Source: Sphingomonas xanthus (GTDB lineage Bacteria; Pseudomonadota; Alphaproteobacteria; Sphingomonadales; Sphingomonadaceae). Taken from it: a stretch of 64,000 bases of DNA. A program made the position numbers and the translations under genes. Of the stretch, positions 9,133-16,809 are shown piece by piece; within the stretch, counting starts at the first letter, position 1, and every line of letters starts with the position of its first letter. The DNA is taken from positions 1,424,001 to 1,488,000 of the forward strand of contig NZ_CP041659.1 of assembly GCF_007998985.1 (NCBI RefSeq), in the 5' to 3' direction. Under the pieces are notes generated by a model. The model saw nothing but the letters and a program-made list of their open reading frames with translations, ran no database searches and had not been told where the DNA came from.

Positions 9133-9728
9133 ACCCCGCCGATCCACTGCGCAACCTCGGCGGCGACGCGGTTGGCGGCGCTGTTGAGCGCCGGGCCGAC
9201 GCTCGCGGCGGTGCCGTCGGCCGGCTCGCGCGCCTCAAAGCGGCGGGTGCGGACGGCGCTTCCTCCATTTGCAGAGACGGTGGCGTCATAGCGAACCAGA
9301 ACCGCATTTTCCTGCGAGTCGAAGCCAAAGCGGCTGAGGTTGCCGGTCACCGTCAGCCCCGGATCGAGGTTGGACTGGCGCGGGTCGAGTACCACCCGGT
9401 TGGTCGTGCGGGTCACCGTCTCAGCGACCAGATCCTGAAAAAGCTTGTCGGGTCGATCGACCCAGGTGAGGTCCTTCACATAGGCAATGGCAATCGGGCC
9501 GGACTGGACCGGCACTCGGGTGGTGCGAAGCGCCTCGGGAATGACCGGGACGTCAATCGTCACGGATTCGCCCACCGATGCGGTGCGGTTGATGCTGGGC
9601 GGGGCCGCCGCCGCCGGGGTTAGCGTGAGCAGCCACGCCGGGGTCTTGGCGCCGCCGCCCAACAAGGCGCATCCGCCAAGCGACAGGGCGATGGCGGCCG
9701 AGGCCATGATACGGGACAGTCGGATCAT
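9129..9728 (-). CDS. ABC-type transport auxiliary lipoprotein (PqiC/DUF330-like)
   Basis: Predicted outer-membrane lipoprotein of 199 residues. The signal peptide ends in a lipobox LGGC (Cys near residue 20). The body carries the ABC_trans_aux pattern (RTTRVPVQSGPIAIAYVKDL, later VVLDPRQ), known from PqiC and from lipoproteins paired with MCE transporters. It overlaps the MCE-protein gene upstream by four bases. The likely role is to receive or dock the periplasmic MCE tunnel at the outer membrane; that is inference from PqiABC and Mla systems. Confidence 0.85.
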   Translation of the reverse strand: MIRLSRIMASAAIALSLGGCALLGGGAKTPAWLLTLTPAAAAPPSINRTASVGESVTIDVPVIPEALRTTRVPVQSGPIAIAYVKDLTWVDRPDKLFQDLVAETVTRTTNRVVLDPRQSNLDPGLTVTGNLSRFGFDSQENAVLVRYDATVSANGGSAVRTRRFEAREPADGTAASVGPALNSAANRVAAEVAQWIGGV

Positions 9729-10678
9729 TGAGATTTCCCAGGTTTATAGTCGGGCAGCTTTTTCGGCCCCAGTGCGCCTCCGATACCATCCTCGTCGAGC
9801 CGCTCCGAGAATCCCTGGAGCGAGGTCGACAGGTCGCGCAAGTCGCGGACCAGCCGATTGGCCTCCGGAAGCGTGTTCTTGCTGAAATTCTGGATCCCGG
9901 GCCGGGCGTCGGCGATCACCGCGTCGAGATTCTCTGCGGCCTGCTGGACCGAGGCGATCGCCTTGCGCAGGTCCTCGGCTGCCGGTCGCCCTTGCTCGTT
10001 GACCAGTCGGTTGGTGCTGTCGGCGAGCACGCCGACACGCTGAGCAGCGATCCCGGCGTTGCGCGCCGCGATGCGGGCATCGCCAATGGCGTCGGCCAGG
10101 TCCGGCGCGCGCTGGGCCAACACATCGGTGGTCTTTTCGACGTTCTCGAGGATGTCGGACACCGCATTCTGGTTACGGTCGCTGAGCAATTCGGTCAGCC
10201 GCTCGGTCAGCCGCTGGATGCGGTCGATCAGTTCCGGCGCGCTGTTGAGCAGGGCGCCTAGCCCGCCGGAACTGGCAGGCACGACCGGGCAACCTTGCGG
10301 CCCGACCTGGGTCAGCGGGCGGGCGCCCTTGACTGCACCTTCCAGCGCAATCTCGCTGACGCCGGTGAAGCCCACACCTTTGATCTGCGCCGTGGTTCCT
10401 TGAAGGATCGGCGTCTGGGCATCGACATTGATCCGTACCCAGACGAATTCGGGCCGGTCAGGCAAGAGGCTGATCTGTTCGATCTGGCCGACCGGCACGC
10501 CCTGGAAATTGACCTGGCTACCCTTATTGAGACCGCCGACCCCCTGGGTGAAATAAATGTCGAAACATTTGGTGGCCTTGTTTGAAAGGCCGGCAAGCCA
10601 GACGATGAAGATCAGCAGGCCCACCAGCAGCGCCAGCGTGACCGAACCGACCAGCACATGGTTCGACCGCGTTTCCAT
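9725..10678 (-). CDS. mlaD: MlaD-type MCE-domain protein
   Basis: Membrane-anchored periplasmic lipid-binding subunit of an Mla-like ABC system. Residues 10-30 form one transmembrane helix (LVGSVTLALLVGLLIFIVWL), followed by the MCE domain (about 40-120, with LNKGSQVNFQGVPVGQIEQI) and a long helical C-terminal region with many heptad-like repeats. The 317-residue length fits longer alphaproteobacterial members rather than the 183-residue E. coli MlaD. It starts six bases after the ATPase gene and overlaps the lipoprotein gene. Confidence 0.92.
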   Translation of the reverse strand: METRSNHVLVGSVTLALLVGLLIFIVWLAGLSNKATKCFDIYFTQGVGGLNKGSQVNFQGVPVGQIEQISLLPDRPEFVWVRINVDAQTPILQGTTAQIKGVGFTGVSEIALEGAVKGARPLTQVGPQGCPVVPASSGGLGALLNSAPELIDRIQRLTERLTELLSDRNQNAVSDILENVEKTTDVLAQRAPDLADAIGDARIAARNAGIAAQRVGVLADSTNRLVNEQGRPAAEDLRKAIASVQQAAENLDAVIADARPGIQNFSKNTLPEANRLVRDLRDLSTSLQGFSERLDEDGIGGALGPKKLPDYKPGKSQ

Positions 10679-10684
10679 AAGGCG

Positions 10685-11464
10685 TTAGTGCCCCTTCAAG
10701 CCAGCCACGGCGGCGCGTCCGCGCGGCCCGTTAAAATATTCTTGAATCCAAGGATGGTCCAAGGCGAGCAATTCTTCAATCGTCCCCACTGCAATTACCT
10801 TGCGGTCGGCGATTACCGCCACGCGGTCGCAGATCGCCCACAGAGTGTCGAGGTCGTGGGTAATCAGGAAAACGGTCAGGTCGAGCTTTTGCTTCAATCC
10901 TTCGATCAGCTCGTCAAAGGCAGCGGCGCCTATCGGGTCGAGACCGGCGGTGGGTTCATCGAGGAACAGCAGCTCGGGGTCGAGCGCAAGCGCCCGCGCA
11001 AGGCCCGCACGCTTGCGCATGCCGCCGGACAGTTCCGAGGGGAATTTCGGCCCGGCGTTCGCGGGAAGGCCCGACATGGAAATCTTGTAGCTTGCGATCT
11101 CGTCAAGCAGCGGCTCCTTGATGAACGGGAAATATTCCCGGATCGGAACCTCGACATTCTCGGCGACGGTCAGGGTAGAAAACAGCGCGCCGTTCTGGAA
11201 CAGGACACCCCAGCGCCGCCGGATATTCTTCGCTTCGTCCTCGTCGCGGGCGATCATATTCTCACCGAGCACCCGGATCTCGCCCGCGTCGGGCGTCTGC
11301 AACCCGATAATCGAACGCATCAGGACCGATTTGCCGGTGCCCGATCCGCCGACCACGCCGAGGATTTCTCCGCGCTGGACGTCGAGGTTCAACCCTTCAT
11401 GGATAACCTGATCGCCGAAACTGTTCCTGAGATCGCGGATCGCGATGATCGGCGCTTCGCTCAT
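10685..11464 (-). CDS. mlaF: ABC transporter ATP-binding protein (MlaF-like)
   Basis: ATPase that powers the MCE lipid transporter. The 259-residue protein has Walker A GGSGTGKS (residues 39-46), signature LSGGMRKRAG and Walker B LLFLDEPTAG followed by the usual switch histidine (LITHDLDT). The start at 11464 overlaps the stop of the permease gene (ATGA); longer upstream frames belong to the permease gene read out of frame. Cytoplasmic, bound to the MlaE-like permease. Direction of lipid transport cannot be told from sequence. Confidence 0.94.
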   Translation of the reverse strand: MSEAPIIAIRDLRNSFGDQVIHEGLNLDVQRGEILGVVGGSGTGKSVLMRSIIGLQTPDAGEIRVLGENMIARDEDEAKNIRRRWGVLFQNGALFSTLTVAENVEVPIREYFPFIKEPLLDEIASYKISMSGLPANAGPKFPSELSGGMRKRAGLARALALDPELLFLDEPTAGLDPIGAAAFDELIEGLKQKLDLTVFLITHDLDTLWAICDRVAVIADRKVIAVGTIEELLALDHPWIQEYFNGPRGRAAVAGLKGH

Positions 11465-12564
11465 ATCCACCCGACCTGGGAAAAGAAGACCGCGAACACG
11501 GCGTCGATAACGATGACCATGAAGATCGACTGGACCACAGCGGCGGTGGTGCGCGTGCCGACCTCTTCGGAATTGCCTTGAACCAGCATGCCCTGGAAAC
11601 AGCCGGCCAGCGCGATGATGAAACCGAACACTGGGGCCTTGATCAGGCCGACCCAAAGGTCGCTGACCGGAACCACTTCCTGAAGCCGCTGGACATAGGT
11701 CAGCGGCGGAATCCCAAGGTCGATCCAGACATAGATGCCGCCGCCGAGCAAGCTCATCAGCATGGCGTAAAACGCCAGCAGCGGCATCATCACCACCGCG
11801 GCAAGCAGGCGCGGCACGACCAGCGCCTCGATCGGCGACACGCCAATGGTGCGCATCGCATCCACTTCCTCGGTAATTTTCATCGTGCCGATCTGCGCGG
11901 CAAAGGCCGAACCGGACCGACCGGCGACCATGATCGCGGTCATCAGCGTGCCCAGTTCGCGCACGGTAATCCGGCCGATGAGGTTGATCGTATAGACCTC
12001 TGCCCCGAACTGCTGGAGCTGGACAGCGCCCTGCTGGCCGACGACGATGCCGATGAGGAAGCTCATCAGGCCGATGATGCCCAGCGCGCGAACGCCGACC
12101 AGGTCGAACCGCTGAACCACGGCATTGACGCGAAAGCGCTTGGGCCGACGAATTATCGCTGCGAACGACAGAAGGACAGCGCCAAGGAAGCCGATCAGGC
12201 CGACCGTGGTCCTGCCCGCGTCGGCCACCCATCCACCCAGTTCGTCGAGTGTCCGGGTCATCGCCGGCCGCTGGTCGGGGCGGACCTTGGCCGGATTGTC
12301 GGCCTCTGCGACCTGCTTCAGCAGCGCGTCGGTGTCCGCGCTTGCCCCGGTCACACGCGCCCCGCGATCGCGGACGGTCCGGTAGATCAACCAGGCTCCG
12401 ACCGTGTCGATTTTCTCGACCCCGCTAAGGTCGATGGTGAGCGGATCGGGTATCGCTTCCAGCTCGCGCTGGGTCGAGGCGGCGCGTGAAATCGTCAGCG
12501 AACCGACGCAGCGGTACAGCTGGTCGTCGCTTTCTTCATTGGTTGTGGTCGACTGAGCCCCCAT
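11461..12564 (-). CDS. mlaE: MlaE-family permease with N-terminal STAS (MlaB-like) domain
   Basis: First gene of the lipid-transport operon. The 367-residue protein joins a STAS-like domain (about residues 15-90, with LTIDLSGVEKIDTVGAWLIY) to an MlaE permease domain (about 105-365, with PFLIGIVVGQQGAVQLQQF-like core and the helix around VRELGTLMTAIMVAGRSG). In E. coli the STAS protein MlaB is separate, so here one chain supplies both. The ATG at 12564 is chosen because the region before it is shared with the divergent phosphatidyltransferase promoter and has no family similarity. Confidence 0.92.
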   Translation of the reverse strand: MGAQSTTTNEESDDQLYRCVGSLTISRAASTQRELEAIPDPLTIDLSGVEKIDTVGAWLIYRTVRDRGARVTGASADTDALLKQVAEADNPAKVRPDQRPAMTRTLDELGGWVADAGRTTVGLIGFLGAVLLSFAAIIRRPKRFRVNAVVQRFDLVGVRALGIIGLMSFLIGIVVGQQGAVQLQQFGAEVYTINLIGRITVRELGTLMTAIMVAGRSGSAFAAQIGTMKITEEVDAMRTIGVSPIEALVVPRLLAAVVMMPLLAFYAMLMSLLGGGIYVWIDLGIPPLTYVQRLQEVVPVSDLWVGLIKAPVFGFIIALAGCFQGMLVQGNSEEVGTRTTAAVVQSIFMVIVIDAVFAVFFSQVGWI

Positions 12565-12655
12565 GGGCCGGAACCCTGCGCGAAATCGCTGAAGGCGGCA
12601 AGAGCAAGGCGATTGCCACTTTGTTGCCAGAGTTGATGCCTTATAGCGCGACAGA
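12565..12655. promoter_or_regulatory. Divergent intergenic region between mlaE and the CDP-alcohol transferase gene
   Basis: A 91-base gap between two outward-facing lipid-related transcription units. Both promoters must lie here or just inside the genes. I see no confident -35/-10 pair or operator palindrome by eye. Confidence 0.35.
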
Positions 12656-13786
12656 ATGACAAGCGGCGGTTCCGGGGGCGAGAAGCCAATCTTCCTGACG
12701 GTCGGGACCAACCCGGCACGAGCGTTCGGCATGGATGCCGAGGCGCGGGCCAATGCGCTTGCGGTCAAGGCGGGGCTGGAACCCGCAGCCGAGCGGCTGG
12801 AGGGGCGCTCGACCGTCTACGCCGATCTCAACTGGGCATGGGACCCTGAATGGCTACGAACCCTGGCCGGTTCGCCGGGAAGTGTCCTAACCAAGGACGG
12901 AAAGGCGGTCATCGCCCATTTGCCCGCCGGAGCGGATGGGGCGCCAATCCATGCCGCGATGCAATCGGGCGCAGCCTATCAGGGGGCGTTGGCCAGGATC
13001 GACGCCGATAGCGCCGACATAAGCTACCAGAAGCTTCGCAAGCGCGACCGACCATTCGTCATGCGGCTCGATCCCGCTGATCTCGCACCGGTCGAGCGGG
13101 CCTCCTACGATGCCAGCTACAAGGGCGTGACCGATGCGTTGACCCTCTATCTGTGGCGGCGGCCGGCGTTTTACCTGACCCGTTGGGCCGCGCAGGCTGG
13201 AATGACCCCGAACCAGGTCACGCTGATCGGCGCAATCCTGTGCGTTGCCGCCTTTTTCCTCTTCTACCATGGCTGGTATTGGACCGGGATCATCGCCGGC
13301 TTCGGTTTCATGGTGCTCGATACGGTCGACGGAAAGCTGGCTCGCTGCACCGGCCAGTCGTCGAAATGGGGCAACATCTTCGACCATGGCACGGACCTCG
13401 TCCATCCGCCCTTTTGGTGGTGGGCCTGGGCGGAAGGGCTGGAGGCCTATGGCCGCCCGCTTGAGCGGGTCTACGAACTGTTGATCGTTGGCACGATCGT
13501 GTTCGGCTATGTCGCGCAGCGGCTGATCGAAGGCATTTTCATGCGCCGCTTCGGCATGCACATCCATGTCTGGCGACGAATCGACAGCCGTTTCCGCCTG
13601 ATCACGGCCCGGCGCAATCCCAACATGGTGATCCTCGTCGCTTCTCTGCTGATCATGCGGCCGGACCTCGGCATCGAGCTGGTTGCCGCCTGGACGATCC
13701 TGTCGCTGATCTTCCACTGGGTGCGGCTGGCACAGGCAAATGCCTGCCGCGACCGGGGGCGCCCGGTTACCAGCTGGCTGGCATGA
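12656..13786 (+). CDS. CDP-alcohol phosphatidyltransferase family protein with extra N-terminal domain
   Basis: Integral membrane enzyme that joins a CDP-activated alcohol to a second alcohol. The full signature D-x2-DG-x2-AR-x8-G-x3-D-x3-D is present, starting at DTVDGKLAR and ending at the second Asp of FDHGTD (bases about 13320-13400). Several hydrophobic segments follow. Residues 1-150 form a soluble domain that I cannot assign; its position recalls the nucleotidyltransferase half of inositol-phosphate bifunctional enzymes, but no catalytic motif is evident. The stop overlaps the start of the nucleotidyltransferase gene (ATGA). Product could be an unusual phospholipid or a phosphoinositide-like lipid. 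Confidence 0.88.
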   Translation: MTSGGSGGEKPIFLTVGTNPARAFGMDAEARANALAVKAGLEPAAERLEGRSTVYADLNWAWDPEWLRTLAGSPGSVLTKDGKAVIAHLPAGADGAPIHAAMQSGAAYQGALARIDADSADISYQKLRKRDRPFVMRLDPADLAPVERASYDASYKGVTDALTLYLWRRPAFYLTRWAAQAGMTPNQVTLIGAILCVAAFFLFYHGWYWTGIIAGFGFMVLDTVDGKLARCTGQSSKWGNIFDHGTDLVHPPFWWWAWAEGLEAYGRPLERVYELLIVGTIVFGYVAQRLIEGIFMRRFGMHIHVWRRIDSRFRLITARRNPNMVILVASLLIMRPDLGIELVAAWTILSLIFHWVRLAQANACRDRGRPVTSWLA

Positions 13787-14550
13787 CCGGCTGGACCGCG
13801 CTGGTCCTGGCCGGTTCGCGGCCCGGACCCGACCCCTTCGCCGCGGCCCATGGCACCGATCTCAAGGCGCTTATCCCGCTTGGCGGAATGCCGATGGTCC
13901 AGCGCCCTGTCGCTGCGTTGCTGGCGGCGGGCAACATCGCGCGCGTTCGCGTCCTCGCCCAGCAACCGCACCGGATCGCCACTGTCCTACCCAAGGACGA
14001 CCGGCTGACGGTCGAGCCGTCGGGTCCGACCATCGCTACCACGATCGAGGCGATCATTGCCGATCCCTCGACCCGTTTTCCCTTGCTGGTGACCACTGCC
14101 GATCATGCCTTGCTCGACAGTGCGATGATCGCGGACTTCATCTCCAAGGCGGGCACCGCCGACGTCGCCATCGGGATGGTCGAGCGCAAGGCGCTGACGG
14201 CCCGGCTGCCGGCGACCAGGCGAACCTGGCTCCGGTTTCGCGGAGGCGCCTATTCGGGCGCCAATCTCTTTGCGCTGGGCGGACCGGGAGCGGGGCGGGC
14301 GATCGCGCTGTGGCGATCGGTTGAGCAGGATCGCAAGAAGGGTTGGCGGATGGTCGCCGCCCTGGGACCGGCCGTTCTCGCCGGGACGCTGCTCCGCCTG
14401 CTGACGCTCGACCAGATCCTGGAGCGTGTCGGCCGCCGCCTCGGCCTAAGCTTGCGCAAGGTGGAGCTCGCCAATCCGCTGGCGGCAGTGGACGTCGACA
14501 AGCCCGCGGACCATGAATTGGTGACCGCTATCCTCGAAGGCCGCGCATGA
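13783..14550 (+). CDS. MobA-like NTP transferase (nucleotidyltransferase family)
   Basis: Soluble 255-residue protein of the NTP_transf_3 type. It starts with an ALVLAGSRPG phosphate loop, a variant of the usual LAGGxSxRMG, and includes LKALIPLGGMPMVQRP and a late AVDVDKPADHELV metal-binding segment. Such enzymes transfer a nucleotidyl group from CTP or GTP to a phosphorylated alcohol, sugar or cofactor. It overlaps both neighbours by four bases, so it is probably made in step with the phosphatidyltransferase and the phosphatase. A CDP-polyol-forming role is inference from this context. Confidence 0.82.
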   Translation: MTGWTALVLAGSRPGPDPFAAAHGTDLKALIPLGGMPMVQRPVAALLAAGNIARVRVLAQQPHRIATVLPKDDRLTVEPSGPTIATTIEAIIADPSTRFPLLVTTADHALLDSAMIADFISKAGTADVAIGMVERKALTARLPATRRTWLRFRGGAYSGANLFALGGPGAGRAIALWRSVEQDRKKGWRMVAALGPAVLAGTLLRLLTLDQILERVGRRLGLSLRKVELANPLAAVDVDKPADHELVTAILEGRA

Positions 14551-15212
14551 CCGATTTCGCCATTTACGACATGGACCGGACGGTGACCCGGCGGGCGACC
14601 TACACGCCCTTCCTGCTTCATTGCGCAACGCGACGCGCGCCGTGGCGACTGCTGCTGTTGCCGTTGGTGGCCCTGTCGATGCTAGCCTATGTCGCCAAGC
14701 TGATCGATCGCGGCCGGTTGAAGGAAATCAACCATCGCCTGCTGCTTGGCCACAACCGTCATCCCGCCGAGCTGAAGCCGTTGGTGGATAGTTTCGCGCA
14801 GGCTGTTCTGGAGACCAATGTCCGCCCCGGTGCGCGCGCGGCGATCGCCCGGGACAAGGCCGAAGGGCGGCGGGTCGTGATGGCCACCGCAAGCTACCGT
14901 TTTTACGCCCGGGAGATCGCCGAGCAGCTCGGTTTCGACGATTGCATCGGTACCAATTCGATCCTCGGCCTGGACGAACGGGTCCATGCCAAGATCGACG
15001 GGCAGAATTGTTACGGTCCGGCCAAGCTAGTGATGGTTGAACAATGGCTCGCTGAGAGCGGGCTGGAGCGCGGACATGTCCGCTTCTATTCGGACCATGC
15101 CAGCGACGCGCCGGTGTTCGAATGGTCGGACGAGCCGGTTGCGGTCAATCCGCACGACCGGCTGCGCAAGCTCGCGGCCGCTAGGAAGTGGCGGACGGAG
15201 GATTGGGGCTAG
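14547..15212 (+). CDS. HAD-IB family hydrolase (phosphatase), PgpC/SerB-like
   Basis: A 221-residue haloacid-dehalogenase phosphatase. The nucleophile motif is IYDMDRTVT (Asp8 and Asp10); ATASY supplies the motif II threonine or serine and FYSDHASDAP the motif III/IV aspartates. A hydrophobic cap segment near residues 33-52 (LLLLPLVALSMLAYVAK) suggests contact with membrane or lipid, as in phosphatidylglycerophosphatase C. It is the third gene of the coupled lipid cassette and could remove a phosphate from the transferase product. Its end overlaps the convergent zinc-ribbon gene by 32 bases. Confidence 0.85.
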   Translation: MTDFAIYDMDRTVTRRATYTPFLLHCATRRAPWRLLLLPLVALSMLAYVAKLIDRGRLKEINHRLLLGHNRHPAELKPLVDSFAQAVLETNVRPGARAAIARDKAEGRRVVMATASYRFYAREIAEQLGFDDCIGTNSILGLDERVHAKIDGQNCYGPAKLVMVEQWLAESGLERGHVRFYSDHASDAPVFEWSDEPVAVNPHDRLRKLAAARKWRTEDWG

Positions 15213-15480
15213 GATCGGCAAGCCCGACCTTGGCGGCTTTCCAGTCCCAGATGCCGATCCCGGCGAGGATGAGCGGGACGGACCAGGCCCCGACCATCTT
15301 GGCGGTGACCAGTCCGGCCGCGACGATTCCAAACGTCACCTTCTTGTCGAGCAGCAGCTTGATCGAACGTCCGCACGCGCGGCAGTCGAACGGCTTGTTG
15401 CGCATGCCAGTCACCCGGCTGAACGGAATCGGCATGCCGCAGGCGGGACACTCCCCGCGCGCAACCTTGTCGCTGGCCAT
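15181..15480 (-). CDS. Zinc-ribbon membrane protein (99 aa), function unknown
   Basis: Begins with a four-cysteine zinc ribbon (CPAC at residues 11-14, CRAC at 33-36) and continues into a hydrophobic segment (about 48-75, FGIVAAGLVTAKMVG then VPLILAGIGIWDW). The gene starts five bases after the stop of the PLP-enzyme gene, so it is the likely last member of the lgt-to-PLP-enzyme run. No known function; the ribbon may be structural. The 3' end overlaps the HAD phosphatase gene on the other strand. Confidence 0.75.
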   Translation of the reverse strand: MASDKVARGECPACGMPIPFSRVTGMRNKPFDCRACGRSIKLLLDKKVTFGIVAAGLVTAKMVGAWSVPLILAGIGIWDWKAAKVGLADPSPNPPSATS

Positions 15481-15485
15481 GCCGC

Positions 15486-16784
15486 TCAGACCGCGTCCAG
15501 CGCGTTGGCGAAGTCGGCAATCAGATCCTCGGCCTTTTCGACCCCGATCGAAATCCGGACGAGGTTGTCGCTGATGCCCAGTGCTGCCTTGCGTTCGTCG
15601 GGTACAGACAAATGCGTCATCGCGGCCGGGGCGCTGGCGAGTGTCTCGGTACCGCCCAGGCTGACGGCGAGCTTGGCGATCCGCAGGGCGTCGAGAAAGC
15701 GGAACGCTTCGGCCTCGCCGCCCTTCAGATAGAGTGAGAAGGTCGAGCCGGCTCCGCTGCAGTGACGGTCGAAGATGTCCTTCTGGCGCGATCCTTGCTC
15801 GAGGAACCCGAGGTAGCCGACTTTTTCAACCTTCGGGTGGTCGCGGAGGAATGCGCAGACTTTTTCGGCATTCTCGCCCGCGCGGCTCATGCGCAGTTCC
15901 AGCGTCTCGAGGCTGCGCATCAGCATCCAGGCGGTATTGGGATCGCAAATCCCGCCCATCGGGTTGCGAATCAGTCGGACCTTGTTGAGGACTGCCTTCG
16001 ATCCCACCAGCGCGCCGGCGACGAGGTCGCTGTGGCCGCCAACATATTTGGTCAGCGAATAGACCGATACGTCCGCACCCTGCGCGAGCGGCTTCGCCCA
16101 CAGCGGGCCGAGGAAGGTGTTGTCGATGGCGATCGGCGGCAGTTCTCCGTCGAACGCGGCGGCGCGGGCGGCGTGAACCGCCTCAACGTCGACCAGCGCA
16201 TTGGTCGGGTTGGCCGGGCTTTCGAGGTAGATCATGGCGACCTTGCCGCCCTTTTCGGCGGCCATCGACTTGGCCTTGGCCATAACGCTGTCCAGCTCTT
16301 CGCGCGACGCGCCGGCAGGAAAGTCGACATATCCGACGCCGAACCGCGCCATGATCTTGTCGATCACGCTTTCGGTCGCGGCATAAAGCGGACCCGAATG
16401 CACGATCACGTCATTCTGGCCGGCAAGCGCAAGCACCAGGGTCGAGATTGCGGTCATGCCGCTTGAGAAGCTCAGGGCCGCTTCGGCATCCTCCCAGATG
16501 GCGAGGCGATCCTCGAGGATTTCCTGGTTAGGGCCGTTGAAGCGCGAATAGACGAGACCCGCGGCCTTGCCCGAACCGTCGCTCCTGCCCGTAATTCCCT
16601 CGAAAAAGCGCTTCCCTTCCGCTGCATTCTGGAAAACGAAGGTCGAGGTGAGGAAGATCGGCGGCTTCAGGCTGCCCTCTGACAGCGAGGGGTCGAATCC
16701 ATGGCCCATCATCAGGGTCGACGGATCGAGCTTATGGTTGCCGATATGGGTTTCGGCGTCCTTGGGGCGGCGGCTTTCGGTCAC
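15486..16784 (-). CDS. Cystathionine gamma-synthase family PLP enzyme (methionine gamma-lyase-like)
   Basis: Cys/Met-metabolism PLP enzyme of 432 residues. The PLP lysine is Lys246 in SLTKYVGGHSD, and the tyrosine/arginine phosphate-binding segment YSRFNGPN is near residue 80. Family members are cystathionine synthases or lyases, O-acylhomoserine sulfhydrylases and methionine gamma-lyases; the motif set does not decide among them. The GTG at 16784 is chosen because AGGAG lies about eight bases upstream, whereas the longer frame runs into the transporter gene. It follows the DASS transporter gene by 25 bases. Confidence 0.88.
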   Translation of the reverse strand: MTESRRPKDAETHIGNHKLDPSTLMMGHGFDPSLSEGSLKPPIFLTSTFVFQNAAEGKRFFEGITGRSDGSGKAAGLVYSRFNGPNQEILEDRLAIWEDAEAALSFSSGMTAISTLVLALAGQNDVIVHSGPLYAATESVIDKIMARFGVGYVDFPAGASREELDSVMAKAKSMAAEKGGKVAMIYLESPANPTNALVDVEAVHAARAAAFDGELPPIAIDNTFLGPLWAKPLAQGADVSVYSLTKYVGGHSDLVAGALVGSKAVLNKVRLIRNPMGGICDPNTAWMLMRSLETLELRMSRAGENAEKVCAFLRDHPKVEKVGYLGFLEQGSRQKDIFDRHCSGAGSTFSLYLKGGEAEAFRFLDALRIAKLAVSLGGTETLASAPAAMTHLSVPDERKAALGISDNLVRISIGVEKAEDLIADFANALDAV

Positions 16785-16809
16785 TCGGATTCTCCTATCT
16801 GTCGCGCCA

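Noticed and set aside
11465..12232. Extended N-terminus of the ATP-binding protein
   Set aside because: The added part is the permease gene read out of frame; the ATGA junction at 11464 sets the start.
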